Shown here: one piece after another, positions 1-12,100 of the stretch
Position numbering within the stretch: position 1 is the first letter of the stretch
Layout: each line of letters opens with the position of its first letter
Assembly (NCBI RefSeq): GCF_003590095.1
Contig: NC_039488.1
Span: 13,268,001-13,332,000, forward strand
DNA from: Trichoplusia ni
Taxonomy: Eukaryota; Arthropoda; Insecta; Lepidoptera; Noctuidae
Length of the DNA: 64,000 bases
Direction of reading: 5' to 3'
Translations under genes and position numbers: made by a program
Notes under the pieces: generated by a model
The model's input: the letters and a program-made list of their open reading frames with translations, nothing else
Databases searched by the model: none
What the model was told of the DNA's origin: nothing

Positions 1-3000
1 ATGTTTTATATTGTTGTGGTAATTGCTTTTATGTTTCTAAGTTTGTTAATTATTGTAGCGCCGCTCCCGCTGCACCATCGACTGTTCCTCTGATTTACAT
101 ACAAAACTATCCGTTCTTAAGTTATTTGTGGGCGCAAATGCAAATTGTCGGAATAATTTATCCACCTTGTACATGGTGAACAATATAACATAAAAAAAAT
201 ATGGTTTCTTTTGTTGTTTACGAGTTATTTTGCCTTTTAAAGATATTTATAACAGGCATATGTAGTTTATGCTACGTCATATACCTAATTAGTATGCTTA
301 TGAATACTTCTACTTTAATACGGTATCGAAGCTAGTGTATAGTATCAATTTGAATATTTCTGCATTTATTGTCATTATTGAAGAGCGCAACATGTTTCAT
401 CATAGAAACAAAAGACGATAAACAAGAATAAACTGTTATCTGCAATACATTCCCTAACGACCCTAGTTTATAAGCTGTTAAGATTCAGAGTTCCTCTTGA
501 CACTAATCTTATTTATAGATTGCTTATGCTATGCTGGGAGGTAATGGTCACAGTGCCATGCAATGAATTTCGCATGTGTTTATATTTATCGTTAAACTGC
601 AAATAAGTCCATTAATAAATTTATTAATATAAAATTGGTTAATTTTAATGTAACGCGAAACACTCTTTATCGGAATATGATTCGGATCGGATTCGCTCGC
701 TATTTTAGATTAATTAATGTAACAGTTATTTTAATATTCCACTTTCTTGATATCCAAATCGAATTATAATAATCGTGTATTAATTTAAGCATCGTTTTTG
801 AACCCAACTCGTTTCCGAGAACGTATATAATTATACAGAATGCGTTCCTTCTAAGAAAATACAACATAATGGATGCGTCAGGTTACACCAGATACACAGA
901 TTATTGTGGCTGCGTTTATCTCACACCACCCGCTCTCATAATAGACTCGCTGCAAATCCGTCACGTTTAATCATTGTCGATGCCGTTTCTTTTTGATCTC
1001 CTGCCAAAATATCTCTGTTATGTCCCGTCGATGTCTTTCTAATTGGATGATAAGTTTTAGATTATTTTTACTAACGTTGTGAACGATCTTTTCTGTCCTT
1101 CAGAAATCACTGTTTGTTATCCTTCTTGATATTGTTCGTGGTTCAGCAACACATTGTCTTATAGCTAACCAGATACATCTTATAAACTTTAAGATTCGGC
1201 ATGAAAATATTGGTGAAATTTATCTCAATAAACCGAATTATTTATAATTTACGTTAAGCCCTAATGTCCCTGGCACTTTTTACTGGCGGTCCGCCGTGGC
1301 CAATTCAAGGAAACTTATTCTGCTTGAGCGAAGACCCTTTGCTCAGCTCGCACATTTTTTATCGTAGTTCTTCGACCAATTAAATTCTCGCAACAACGAA
1401 AACGGTTATTAAACTTTATCCATCTAGTTTTGTAGCGTGCCTGCATAACACATAATAAACCAAGAATTTATCATATATCGCCTTTATCAGACAATTAAGT
1501 ATTCATAGATATTTTGTTGACATAAAAGCAAATTCATAAAAAGTGAATAAAATTACCAAAACCGAACCATTAAGTATTAAAATCCACATAGGTTTATTGA
1601 ACTTTAAAAGGAGGTCTGTATTTATCTAGTTAGCACCAAGTCAGCGCCAGCATATTAGTAACGGTGTCAAAAACATTAGGTGCCATTGTAATTACTCCGG
1701 ATGACTTGGCGATATCGATGCGAGGGTGAGACAAACGATTCGAGGCCGGTTTCTTTTTTATGCTTGTATAATCATGGGACGTGCTCGGACCGATGCTAGT
1801 CATTACAATGTGGGACTTCATTTTTGGTTGTTTTTTATGTTACCTATTTCGTGTTCCACCACTGGTGGTCAAAGGTCCCTTTGACTCAATACTGTTCGGT
1901 CCAGAGCTACTTTACAAAAATCCCTTGAGGAATATTCGTTGTGGTCGACAGTCCAGAACCTTTTCTTGATAGAACTATATAGAACATGTAATTTTTCCGG
2001 TTGAATAGCAAGGATTTTTGTTTATATTTTAGTTCTCCCACAGTAATAGTCTGCTATGTATGCTATTGGTAATATTTGCATACATTTATTAACTCCATGG
2101 CTTAGCATTAAAGGCAGCAAGCTTAGTAATTCTTAAATTCCTTATGAAGATTCTCAGATGTTAAGATCTTGATGATGTTATGACCATGTGAACGAATTTC
2201 ATGTCTCCTATCCACTAAGTATTCATCCAACCTGGAATGTAAACAGGCAATACGCAGCTACGGAGAGACAGCTTAAAAACTTAAAAACGACTTTATAATT
2301 AATAATGCAATTTTACAAGGATTCCAAGAAGTCCTAATTTGTTTATGAATAAGCGCGGAATTTATAAAAACGACCTTCGACATTAACCATCAAAACATGA
2401 TGAGTCACTGCAAATATTTTGTTATTCAGATAAATATAATTTTTATACCTACATGTAAAAGTGCGCACAACACCTGCTCATTTAGGTAATATTCTGGTAG
2501 AGCTAGAGCATTCTGGTAGTAGCAGGGTATTTCGGTAGGTCGCACTAAAAATAAATTCTTTAAACCTTCATAAAATGATTCAATTTTGTTCAATGTTTTC
2601 CTGTTTCCTGGTATAGCAACTCTTTGAAGTGTGTAGGAGTAAGAATGCAACTGGATGAGATTTGCTCTAGGATCTTATTTACAAGAGGCTTAGTTTTGGT
2701 TGGTTTCTTTTTTTAAAATAAAATACCTACAACCATTACATGAGCCACTTTATAAAATAGCGCACCCAACAGCACAGTCTCCCCTCAGGGTAAACGTCGC
2801 CCTCGTCACTGGCACCTGTCTACTTTTTGTACCTTTCTACTTGTTAATACCGCAAATAAAGTTCTCAACTTGTAATTAAAATCCGCCTCGAGTGTACGAT
2901 AGAAGCCTTCGAAATACCAACTCGTTAAAGTCCCTTTAAGTTTTGTAATAAACCGTTTACCTCCGGCTTCTTTGTGAGTCGTGTTAAACGTATTACAAAG

Positions 3001-3172
3001 GTTGTATAGAGGTGCTTCTGTGGAATAAAACCTTTTTTGTATATATCATTCTTTGAAGACCTCTGGTACTTAGGGTTTTGGTAAAAAAGGGGGATTTATT
3101 TTTACATATTTAGCCTCATACACTCAATACGATAACCACAATACTAATTAAGATCTATATTGTTGTCAACAG
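1..3172 (+). other. UBR3 intron, left part
   Basis: This AT-rich stretch precedes the first recognisable UBR3 exon. That exon starts in mid-codon right after an AG acceptor, so the DNA here is inferred to be intron and the N-terminal exon is inferred to lie left of the window. Short open frames at 1630-1821, 1781-1969 and 2426-2650 show no family resemblance, no signal peptide and no codon bias. I see no other gene here. Confidence 0.6.
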
Positions 3173-6100
3173 TCCGGAGCTACGACAAACACGACAAATG
3201 CGGGCTGGTGTGGATCCCGCGCGTCGTGGCGTACAGATGTCGCACATGCGGCATATCGCCGTGCATGTCCATATGCCGCGAGTGCTTCCACCGCGGCGAC
3301 CACTCTACGCACGACTTCAACATGTTCCTGTCACAGGCCGGCGGCGCCTGCGACTGTGGAGACAAGTCTGTCATGAAGGAAGATGGGTAAGATCACTTGT
3401 CTCAAGATTATTTGACTTTGCATACAGGAACACAACCCCTTAAAATAAGACTGGTAGAGTTGTAGCCATCATATCTGCAAACTTCCGAAGTGGGCCAACA
3501 ACTCTCGTAGACTTGTAAATGTGAATACTTATACTTATTAATGAGGACTTGAAAGAAACAAAATACAATTTTTATTGTTTTCGTCCAAATTTTTCAACTT
3601 CAAACCAAAGATTCTAAACAGATCAGAACCACTAGCAGCTTTGTGGTTATCTTTCTCTTTATCCTAACCAATTTCTCCTAATGACTTCCCTCGTTTCGAA
3701 ACGAGACACACTTCCATTTCGTTGCCTTTACTTAGGGATACCGGATAAGCATTGAGTTTATTAATATAGCCATTACTAACATGGTAAGGTAAACTGTCTC
3801 TATCTTAGCTTTCATCCAAGCGTGGGCGGTTTTACAAAACCAATGAGGCGTAAGGCCGAAATCTTGACTATGCAAAGATATACTAGTGTTCGTTAATTAC
3901 TATAAATAGCATCATTTTGATAATAGCTAAACTGTCCCAAGAACAGAGCCTATTTTCGATGGTTGTAAAAAAAAACCAGCATTGATGATCGCGCTTGTTC
4001 ATAATGACTTGGCATTTTCTGCTCATTGTAATTTAGCGAAAACGGGCAATTAAGTTCAGGCTTCTAAAATGGTTTCTAAAAAATATGACATTAACAATCG
4101 TGTGGGTTTTTATAAAGGCTTTCCCTATAAATGATATTTGTATTGAACACCAATTTATATAAAGTATAATTAGCCGTATCTTAAATTTGAGAAGCGCGCT
4201 TAATGTATTCCTATAATTTGGCAATCGATAGATTGGCGTTAATTAACGTTTGTAGCACAAAATATTACCTTTAGTAGCGCCATACTTTTATCAGTGCTTA
4301 GATCTTTACACCTTTCGCTCCGTTTTAGTGCAATCCAAAAATATACAACCTTGTTCCGGTGAGCTTGATCAGCAATATATTCAGCAATAATAATACTTCC
4401 ATCAGCTACACAGCACTATAAATCATAACCTACATTCTTAGGTTTCTTATCGAACGTTATCACTGAAGTACTCAAAGGTAATCTGAACATAAACGTGCTT
4501 CTGATAACAGAACAAACGTAACGCGTGCTAGCTTTGAACTTGACCGGATCTATCTCGAGAACGAGGTGGCCAGTCTTGTTTACTAGATGCGGAATCATAT
4601 TTTAACTCAGCTTTATGTATTAGTATCGACGGTAGAAGAAAGAGAGATCTATGAAAATTATTTAGCGCTGAGCTGATATCGAACTCAACAGCAGCGAATG
4701 TATACATTAAAAGTGCAAATGGATCGACCTTAAAACTTATAAAAGTACTTAAAACGAAGAAAGCCCGTTCGAAACTATTTAAGCCTTCTGTCTCAGAGGT
4801 TTTGACAAACATTCAAGTCACGTGCATAATTACACCCAGACTTTAGACTAGCATTCGTGATCACACAAATGCTTGTATTACACGGGCCCGACCGGCGACA
4901 CTTCGTGCACTTGCAGTGGGTCTCGCATGACCTCACCTACTCAGCTATCCGTGCAATCGATTGCCAAATTGCCATCAGACAACTTTAACCTTCAATAAAT
5001 AATAACCATAGTAGAGGAAAGCCCTCTGATCTGATCTGATCATGCAGTTAGTACTTCCTTTTTCTTTGCAACATCAGGTTCATTAAAACTTTAAATCAAT
5101 CAAAGTCAAGGCTAATCAATGGCCTAGGATCATGGTAATTGTAAATAGGTGTTCGTAAACGACCATAAGCACGCACTGGACTTTTAGCTCCATAAGTTTT
5201 TAAGACTGTAAAGTAGTGTAAAGTATCAGGAAAGCTCGATAAGTATAAACAAAATATTATTATTTACACGATTCAGGTTAGCAGGGTATCATATCAGCAT
5301 GATAAAATAACACGTTTTGTCGGTCAATTGTGTTTGGAGAGACAGATAAGCGCGCAGCTGACACATTGTTGACATTTACAGACGTTAGAACAATATTCAG
5401 ACAACACTGGAACGTGCTGAATGGGGGTGAATAAAGTAAAGACCACCTGCTCTTGTCTGTTACACTTGTAATAAAAAATATATAAGGTTTCGTCGTAAAT
5501 TCGCAGCATATTTGGAGAAATAATTGATCGAGAGATCTCCGATGCAAATGAAACTGTGAGAATGTTTCGATGGCATTGATTTAAAAAAAACCCTTCTAGG
5601 GCTAATGTGTTAAAAGGGGATTGTGTAAGCATATAGGTAGTTTATTTACTTTCTCCGAAAAACATCAGGTAACTACAACAATTTTTTTTTTGTGTAATCG
5701 CTTCGAATAATACTATCTTACGTTTTCGTATTATGCGTTTACTTTATAAAGCCGTCTCTTAATGTAAACGATGTTTATGGATTTTGCGAATTCGTTTGAG
5801 AGTTCCGAAGTATAAACGTAAAGGATTTTCCTTATTTATATTTTTTATTCTTGAGTTTCACACTACTGAATATTTATCAGTGTTTTTAGAAATTCACCAT
5901 CTTTTTTGTGTTTTCTTACTATGTGCAATACTGCCTGATCAAGTGATTAAGCATTCTAAAATAAAACATATTTAGACAAAAGTATCCTGATTTGTGTTGG
6001 TCATATTGGCACATGAGACACAAATATAGTAAGTTTGCAACTCTTATCGTGTTCCCGTGTATTTCCATTATGAATTATAAACGATACGTAGATGTTATCA

Positions 6101-9100
6101 GTGAAATTAGTTAGTGTAGGACAATAGGTAATTTGTCATAAGATCTGTGACATTTACATTTACAGTGAGGTATCGCTCGTGTCGCATATGCGAATTTGTA
6201 ATGCAGTCGCATATTCAGTAGATCCTTATTATTTTCTAAGTGGAATGATTAGGTACTCGAGTTTAATAAAATTTGAAAATCCGTTTATAAGCAAGCTCTC
6301 GTTCGTATTTTGTTTCACGATGAGATGGAAAACCTCTTTTAACGAATTCACGCTTACAATGTAATTATATTTCTTTTTTTTATACGGAGAGATTTCCTCT
6401 CAATAAAACGACAATAAACACGCCCTAAAACAAAACAGTATAATAGTTCATTACAGTATTCTTAAAGTTAGAAAAGGATAGAGACAGCACTGACCTTACC
6501 GTGACTCGAGCGTCCGTTTGAACTTGCCCCTAGACCTTGAGCTGTGACGTCACAAGCCAGCTACGTCACACATCTTAATTTAATGCTGACGTGATGAGAT
6601 TGTGTTTGGACAGTTATTATTTACGGTCAAAGATACTTTAATAAATATAAACGCATTTATGAAGGTCAAAAAGTAATAATAAATAGAGAATATTATTTTT
6701 TTCACAGATTTTTCTTATTGTAGACTTCATTCAGGAATTCAAAATAGCACTCAGATAAATGAATTACTATTACTCATGGTTTAGGCTAACTCTCTACATT
6801 TTAATCCAAACCTATTCATATTCAATTGAGTCCATGACTGATTTGCAACAAATGATTTTAACAACTATAAAAGGAAACATTAATTCATGCGTTATTATAA
6901 AGTCCATTCGTACTAAACAAACACGTATGTAGCCTATCACCAATGACCATATACGTAAAATTGCTTAATTAAGATGAGGAACACGTGGCTAAGGAACTAC
7001 TGCTCAAATTGTTCGATCATAGGTCGATACAGTGGGTCCCATCTATTGCATAACGAGTTCCTCCTCAATTATGGGTCCCGTCTTTTTTAAATCATCTTTG
7101 GCAGTTGTAACGGGTAGTCAGACGCTAGAAAGTCTGACAAGCAGCCTTACGAAAGGGTATCGTGTTGCACAGGTAACTGGGATGAGGAGGTTGAATAGGC
7201 AGTCGCTTCTTGTAAAACACTTGTACCTATCTGTCTGCATCTGGTTAGACTGGAAGCCAACCCCAACATAGTTGGGAAAAGTCGAGGGTGATGAAGATAA
7301 AATTACTTGTATAATGAATGCTATTGTATTTCCAGGTTCTGCAGCAACCACGGTAACAAATGCCCGCGGCCGGGGGACGTGCCCGCCGCGCTCATGTGTG
7401 TCGCGGAGGCCATGATGCCGCGGCTCATACTGCGTCTGCTACAACACTTCAGAGAAAACAGGTGAGAGAACAGCTCATCATTCATACATACAAATAGCTC
7501 TGTCAAAATGTAACCATGTGCGTTAGAAACGTAAAATGGCAGATTGAGTGACTTTAGTTAGTTAGACTATAAGACACCTAAATGGAACGACATTGAGTCA
7601 TTTGATGAATACATATCTACCCATATACGCGTTTGTACATTGTTGAAAGAAGAAAATACGTAAAAATCAGGGTTACAAAACACCGTGTCAGATGCTTTAT
7701 TTTGCTTTTCATCGTCGTTGTAATCTTAAAAAATATTTCGTAAGTAAATAAATTGCTTTGAACTATAATCCTCTTATTAAGAATTTAACACTCTTTCAAC
7801 TGTCCTAGTGATTTGTGAGGCCTTACGTGTGCAAGTACGGTTTCTACTACAGTTACCATGTCCAATACAAGGTATATATATTCACGTGCACTGTGTTAAG
7901 AATTAATAGAACTAGACAGGTCTTGAAGTAGGTTAGAAATGTTAGAATGTAGGTCAAGTTGATCGATGAATGTATTCAATGATCGGTGGTATAACTTCGC
8001 CATGCATTTGTTATGGTATACACCCATATAGAGCTGTCGTTACAATGTTGTCCAGTAGTTTCAATGCTTTATGTTGTTGCTGTTTTTTTAATTGTAAAGC
8101 TATGGCGTATGCGCAGTTGTATGATTTCATGTTGTTTAAAAAAATGACACTATGATGAAAAGTTCTCTCAAAATAATTTAGTTAACCCCTTATAGGGTTG
8201 ATGACTTACGTCGTCACGTATATAATAAAAAAATACGGATTCTTGCCATTATCTGCATAATAAACATTGAAAAACATAAACTGCTTTAAAGTTTAGGAAG
8301 AGGGCTTATGACGTAACGACTTTCCAACATTTATACACAGAAGTGAAGTCACGCGTAAGTTCAATGTAATTTGATTAACTAATATTTACAAAATTATTAA
8401 TTAAATGTCCGAAATTGAAAGAAAATTGTCACCATTCCTATTACGAAGGAAGATCAGACAGAATAACTACAGAAAGGCCCATCAAATATAACAAGTAGCG
8501 ATGTAAAATTCAACATTCACGGATATAGCACACGTTTTTCCAGTCTTTCGCCTTTAGGCGGTACAGCACACGCGTGTCTGCTATTTGCACAGCCACTAGA
8601 CACGTATAAGCTGACAACAGATACTTTGAACAATCTTAAAAGCTTCCAGTAACAATAGCTCGTCTTGAGGGCTCTTAAGTACTTGGACGATGTTGCCTAC
8701 CGAGAAAGTTACGGCCTGTTCACATGGAGATTTTTTAACGCCCCGACGACGCACGTTTTACGTACTCGCGCTCACGACTTTGATAACAAATAGCAGCTTA
8801 AGCTCAAAAATACACCGTGTGTACAGGCTTTAAATGAGAGTTTACAGTTTTGATGAACTACTTTTTATTAAAATTTTATAATTTATCTACTAGTTTTGAC
8901 CGGATACCTTTTACTCCTTTACCCCTTTAACTTTTGCCTTTTAAGTCGGCTAGTGCATTGTAATTACATATTTATGGTGGCCTATAGGTTATCTTATTGC
9001 GTTGGTAAAGCGATGTATGTTTTCTTACACGTTTTAATTGCACGGAACCATTTTTCAGCGTTTAAGACTTTTAGTCCTATCTAGATTTGCCGGTTTGCAA

Positions 9101-12100
9101 ACTGCTTAGGGAATATTAAATAAAAATACATGCACAGTCGACGCTAACTCTATTTGATAACTCGTGTTTTACTCTCGTCTATTTAATTTAAAGGAAAATT
9201 AAATGAAACAATAGTTTCAAAATTTCCACCGTCAGTTCAAAAAAAACTTGAAACGAAATACTCAAATTTCCATTTCTATTGTTCCCAGTTGTTGCGGCAC
9301 ACAGCCCACGTCAGACAACTACAGGATCACGGTCCAGGAGTGCGAGGGCTACGTCAAGATGCTGATGGAGTTCAACAACATGGGCGACCTTATGCGGTCG
9401 GCCATGACAAAGGCGCTCATCAACCCACAGGTACAACAACACAAAAACATTTAAATGTGAACCATCCTCACGAAAATTACTATAAAAGTTCTGGTTTTAC
9501 GGATTGGCTTTGAGCAGACCACCTCTTTAAGTAATACCTCAGCAATGGAGAAAGAGAGGCACTATCCTACACTATGTAGAGCATTTCCTAAGTTCTTCAC
9601 ATAGAAATATTTGCAAGTCTATATAATGTTTGTCTGATGAATTATAAGAATCTAATGTGGGCTTAGCTTTTTAGCTCTTAAAGTAAGGATGTTGCTGTTG
9701 TCTGCCGTCTTATTAAGTCATCTACATAGACCATTGGTTAAAATCCAAGCACCAATTAACTTAGAAACTATTAAAATTACTTTTTTCCCAGATGTACCGC
9801 AACCTGGTGGTTCCGCCGTTTCCCGACACAGAATACGGCTGTTACATGGCCGAGTCCAACAAAATGTATGAGAGAGCGCTCGAGATGTTCCCAGCACCAG
9901 AACCGCCTGACGAGTGAGTACTAGTCATCACATAACTTTCTGTCTTTATCTTCCTTCCTTGCGCTGGAAGACTGCTGTAAAGAGCGACACGGTTCTATGT
10001 ACCTTAAGGTTCTGGTTCTCAAACTTATAGTAATGATATACTAATAGAAAGAAATGCGCTAAACCTAGAAAACTTTTACAAATAAATGATCTTTTATCTT
10101 TTAAAAGTTTTACGGGGTTAGTGCAAAAAGGATATTGCTTTCTTTAAGAAGTTTTTTTTACAAAACCCACTCATTCTCATCTCATCCTCTCAATGTAACA
10201 CATTGATCAATCTTAATTTATTTTTTTATAAGTAAGTTATATATCAATAGAATAAAAGTTCCGAACTACTTATGAAAATGTTTTCTTTGTTGTGCAGATA
10301 TCGGCATCTGCCTGCATTAGCTCCACGTCTCCAACACAATACTCTGCTCGACGAGTTCATATTCTGGACGTTCAAGTACGAGTTCCCGCAGAACGTCGTC
10401 TGCTTCCTACTCAACATGCTGCCCGACCAAGATTATAAGGTGTGTACCAGTGATTTTTATGGAGAGTGGTTCTTCTGTAAGGAGTGTTGCGTTCAAATAC
10501 TTAGCGAATACTATGATAGCGCTATTAGAAAGTGAAATAAAGAGGAACCTCGAAACAGAGCTGAACTCAAATCGCAGGTTCTCATTAATAAAATAACTGT
10601 CAATTTGTAGAAAATGTTGGTTATCTATAAGATTGTTGGTTGTTTCCGTGTGTCAGGAGCACCTGACGCGCACGTTCGTGATGCACTACGCGCGCATCCC
10701 GCTGGTGCTGGAGGACGCGGCCGACCCCGACACGCTGTCCAACCGCGTCGTGCACATGTCCGTGCAGCTGTTCTCCAACGAGGCGCTGGCGCTGCGCTGC
10801 GTGCAGCAGCTGCACCTGCTGCACGTCATGGTGCTGTCGCTGCGCCTCATGATGGGCAAGATCCTGGTGCAGAACACGCTGCACGACCCCGACCAGAACT
10901 TCCACTACGTCATCGACTGCACGCGCCGCGTCATGAAGGAGCACTGCTACTGGCCGCTCGTCTCCGACTTCAATAACGTCCTGAGCCACAAGAGTGTGGC
11001 GCTACTGTTTCTGCAAGATGACGCGCTTGTCGATATGTGGTTCGAATTTTTGTCGATGCTGCAAGGTTTGTTATGTTTTCTTATTTTTGTGTTTTGTTTT
11101 TGTTTTGCCAATCCACTTATATTAAAAAAAAAAGCAAAGTTAATTTAAAAAAATAATAATTTTCTTATACAAATGCGCAAGAAGCAGACCCATAATGTAA
11201 AAATGTGAATCTAAATGGCTCGAATGTGCTGTAGGAATGAACGTGAACATCCGCGAGGTGGGCGGGCACATCGAGTTCGAGCCGTCGTCGTACTACGCGG
11301 CGTTCTCGTGCGAGCTGGAGGCGGCGGCCTACCCCATGTGGTCGGTGTTGTCGCACCTCACGGAGGCCGAGCACGCGCCGCTGGCGCGCCGCATCATCGC
11401 CGCCGCGCTCACCTACCTGCAGGAGTGGCTGGACGCCGTGCACTTCACGGCGCCGCACATGGAGCGGGTCAGTACACAATACTGGGTTGCCACAGAAGAG
11501 ATGGCGACATTTTGTGAAACTCTTTTTCGACATGTCAAGTTTGTAACTATGCCGTAATCTTGATTGATATCGATGGCCATCCCCGCAGTCGGAGGTGATG
11601 CACGCGTCGTTCCACTTCCCGCTGCACCGCTACCTGGCGGCCTTCCTGTGCGCCGGCGTGCGCAGCATGGGCGTGCGCGCGGCCGACGTGCTGCCGCCGC
11701 CCGACCTGCTGGCGCTGCTGGCCGTGCACCCGCTGCGAGTGCAGGTACCCCCACACGTCATACATACTGCCCACTCCCCGCTGCACCCTACCTGGCGGCC
11801 TTCCTGTGCGCCGGCGTGCGCAGCATGGGCGTGCGCGCGGCCGACGTGCTGCCGCCGCCCGACCTGCTGGCGCTGCTGGCCGTGCACCCGCTGCGAGTGC
11901 AGGTACCCCCACACGTCATACATACTGCCCACTCCCCGCTGCACCCTACCTGGCGGCCTTCCTATGCGCCGGCGTGCGTAGCAAGGGCGTGCGTGTTATT
12001 ATGCTTTGTATAGATGAAAGAGAAAGGTAACAATTTCATTGTTTGACTGTTTTTTTTTTTCGTTATTTAACACTTCAATATGTACAATCACTGACATTCA

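Larger units (their letters stand above)
3387..7335 (+). other. UBR3 intron with dispersed repeat
   Basis: Intron of about 3.9 kb with GT donor after GATGG and AG acceptor before GTTCTGC. It holds a tetranucleotide-like run of GATCT units near 5028-5041, a cluster of ACGTCA motifs at 6545-6594 and a dispersed repeat near 7050-7300. No protein-coding gene is apparent; the minus-strand open frames at 4528-4812 and 5278-5632 lack recognisable features. Confidence 0.7.
3173..7461 (+). other. UBR3: UBR box zinc domain of UBR3 (two exons)
   Basis: Exon 3173-3386 encodes CGLVW, AYRCRTCGISPCMSIC, CFHRGDHSTHDF and GGACDCGD; exon 7336-7461 completes the box with GFCSNHGNKC. The Cys/His spacing is that of the UBR zinc fold, which in UBR1 and UBR2 binds basic N-terminal residues. 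Mammalian UBR3 was reported not to bind N-degron peptides, so the role of the box here is open. The splice falls inside a Gly codon shortly after the DCGD motif. Confidence 0.95.

Noticed and set aside
1..3172. Search for the missing N-terminal UBR3 exon
   Set aside because: No stretch here encodes a plausible UBR3 N terminus with a donor in the right phase, so it is placed outside the window.
10614..10989. Arg/His-rich frames opposite or shifted to the UBR3 exon at 10657-11065
   Set aside because: Shadows of the coding frame; the supported frame matches UBR3 residue by residue.
11779..11936. Second copy of the UBR3 exon as a usable alternative exon
   Set aside because: The original acceptor was not duplicated and the copy lost a base, so independent inclusion in frame is not supported.
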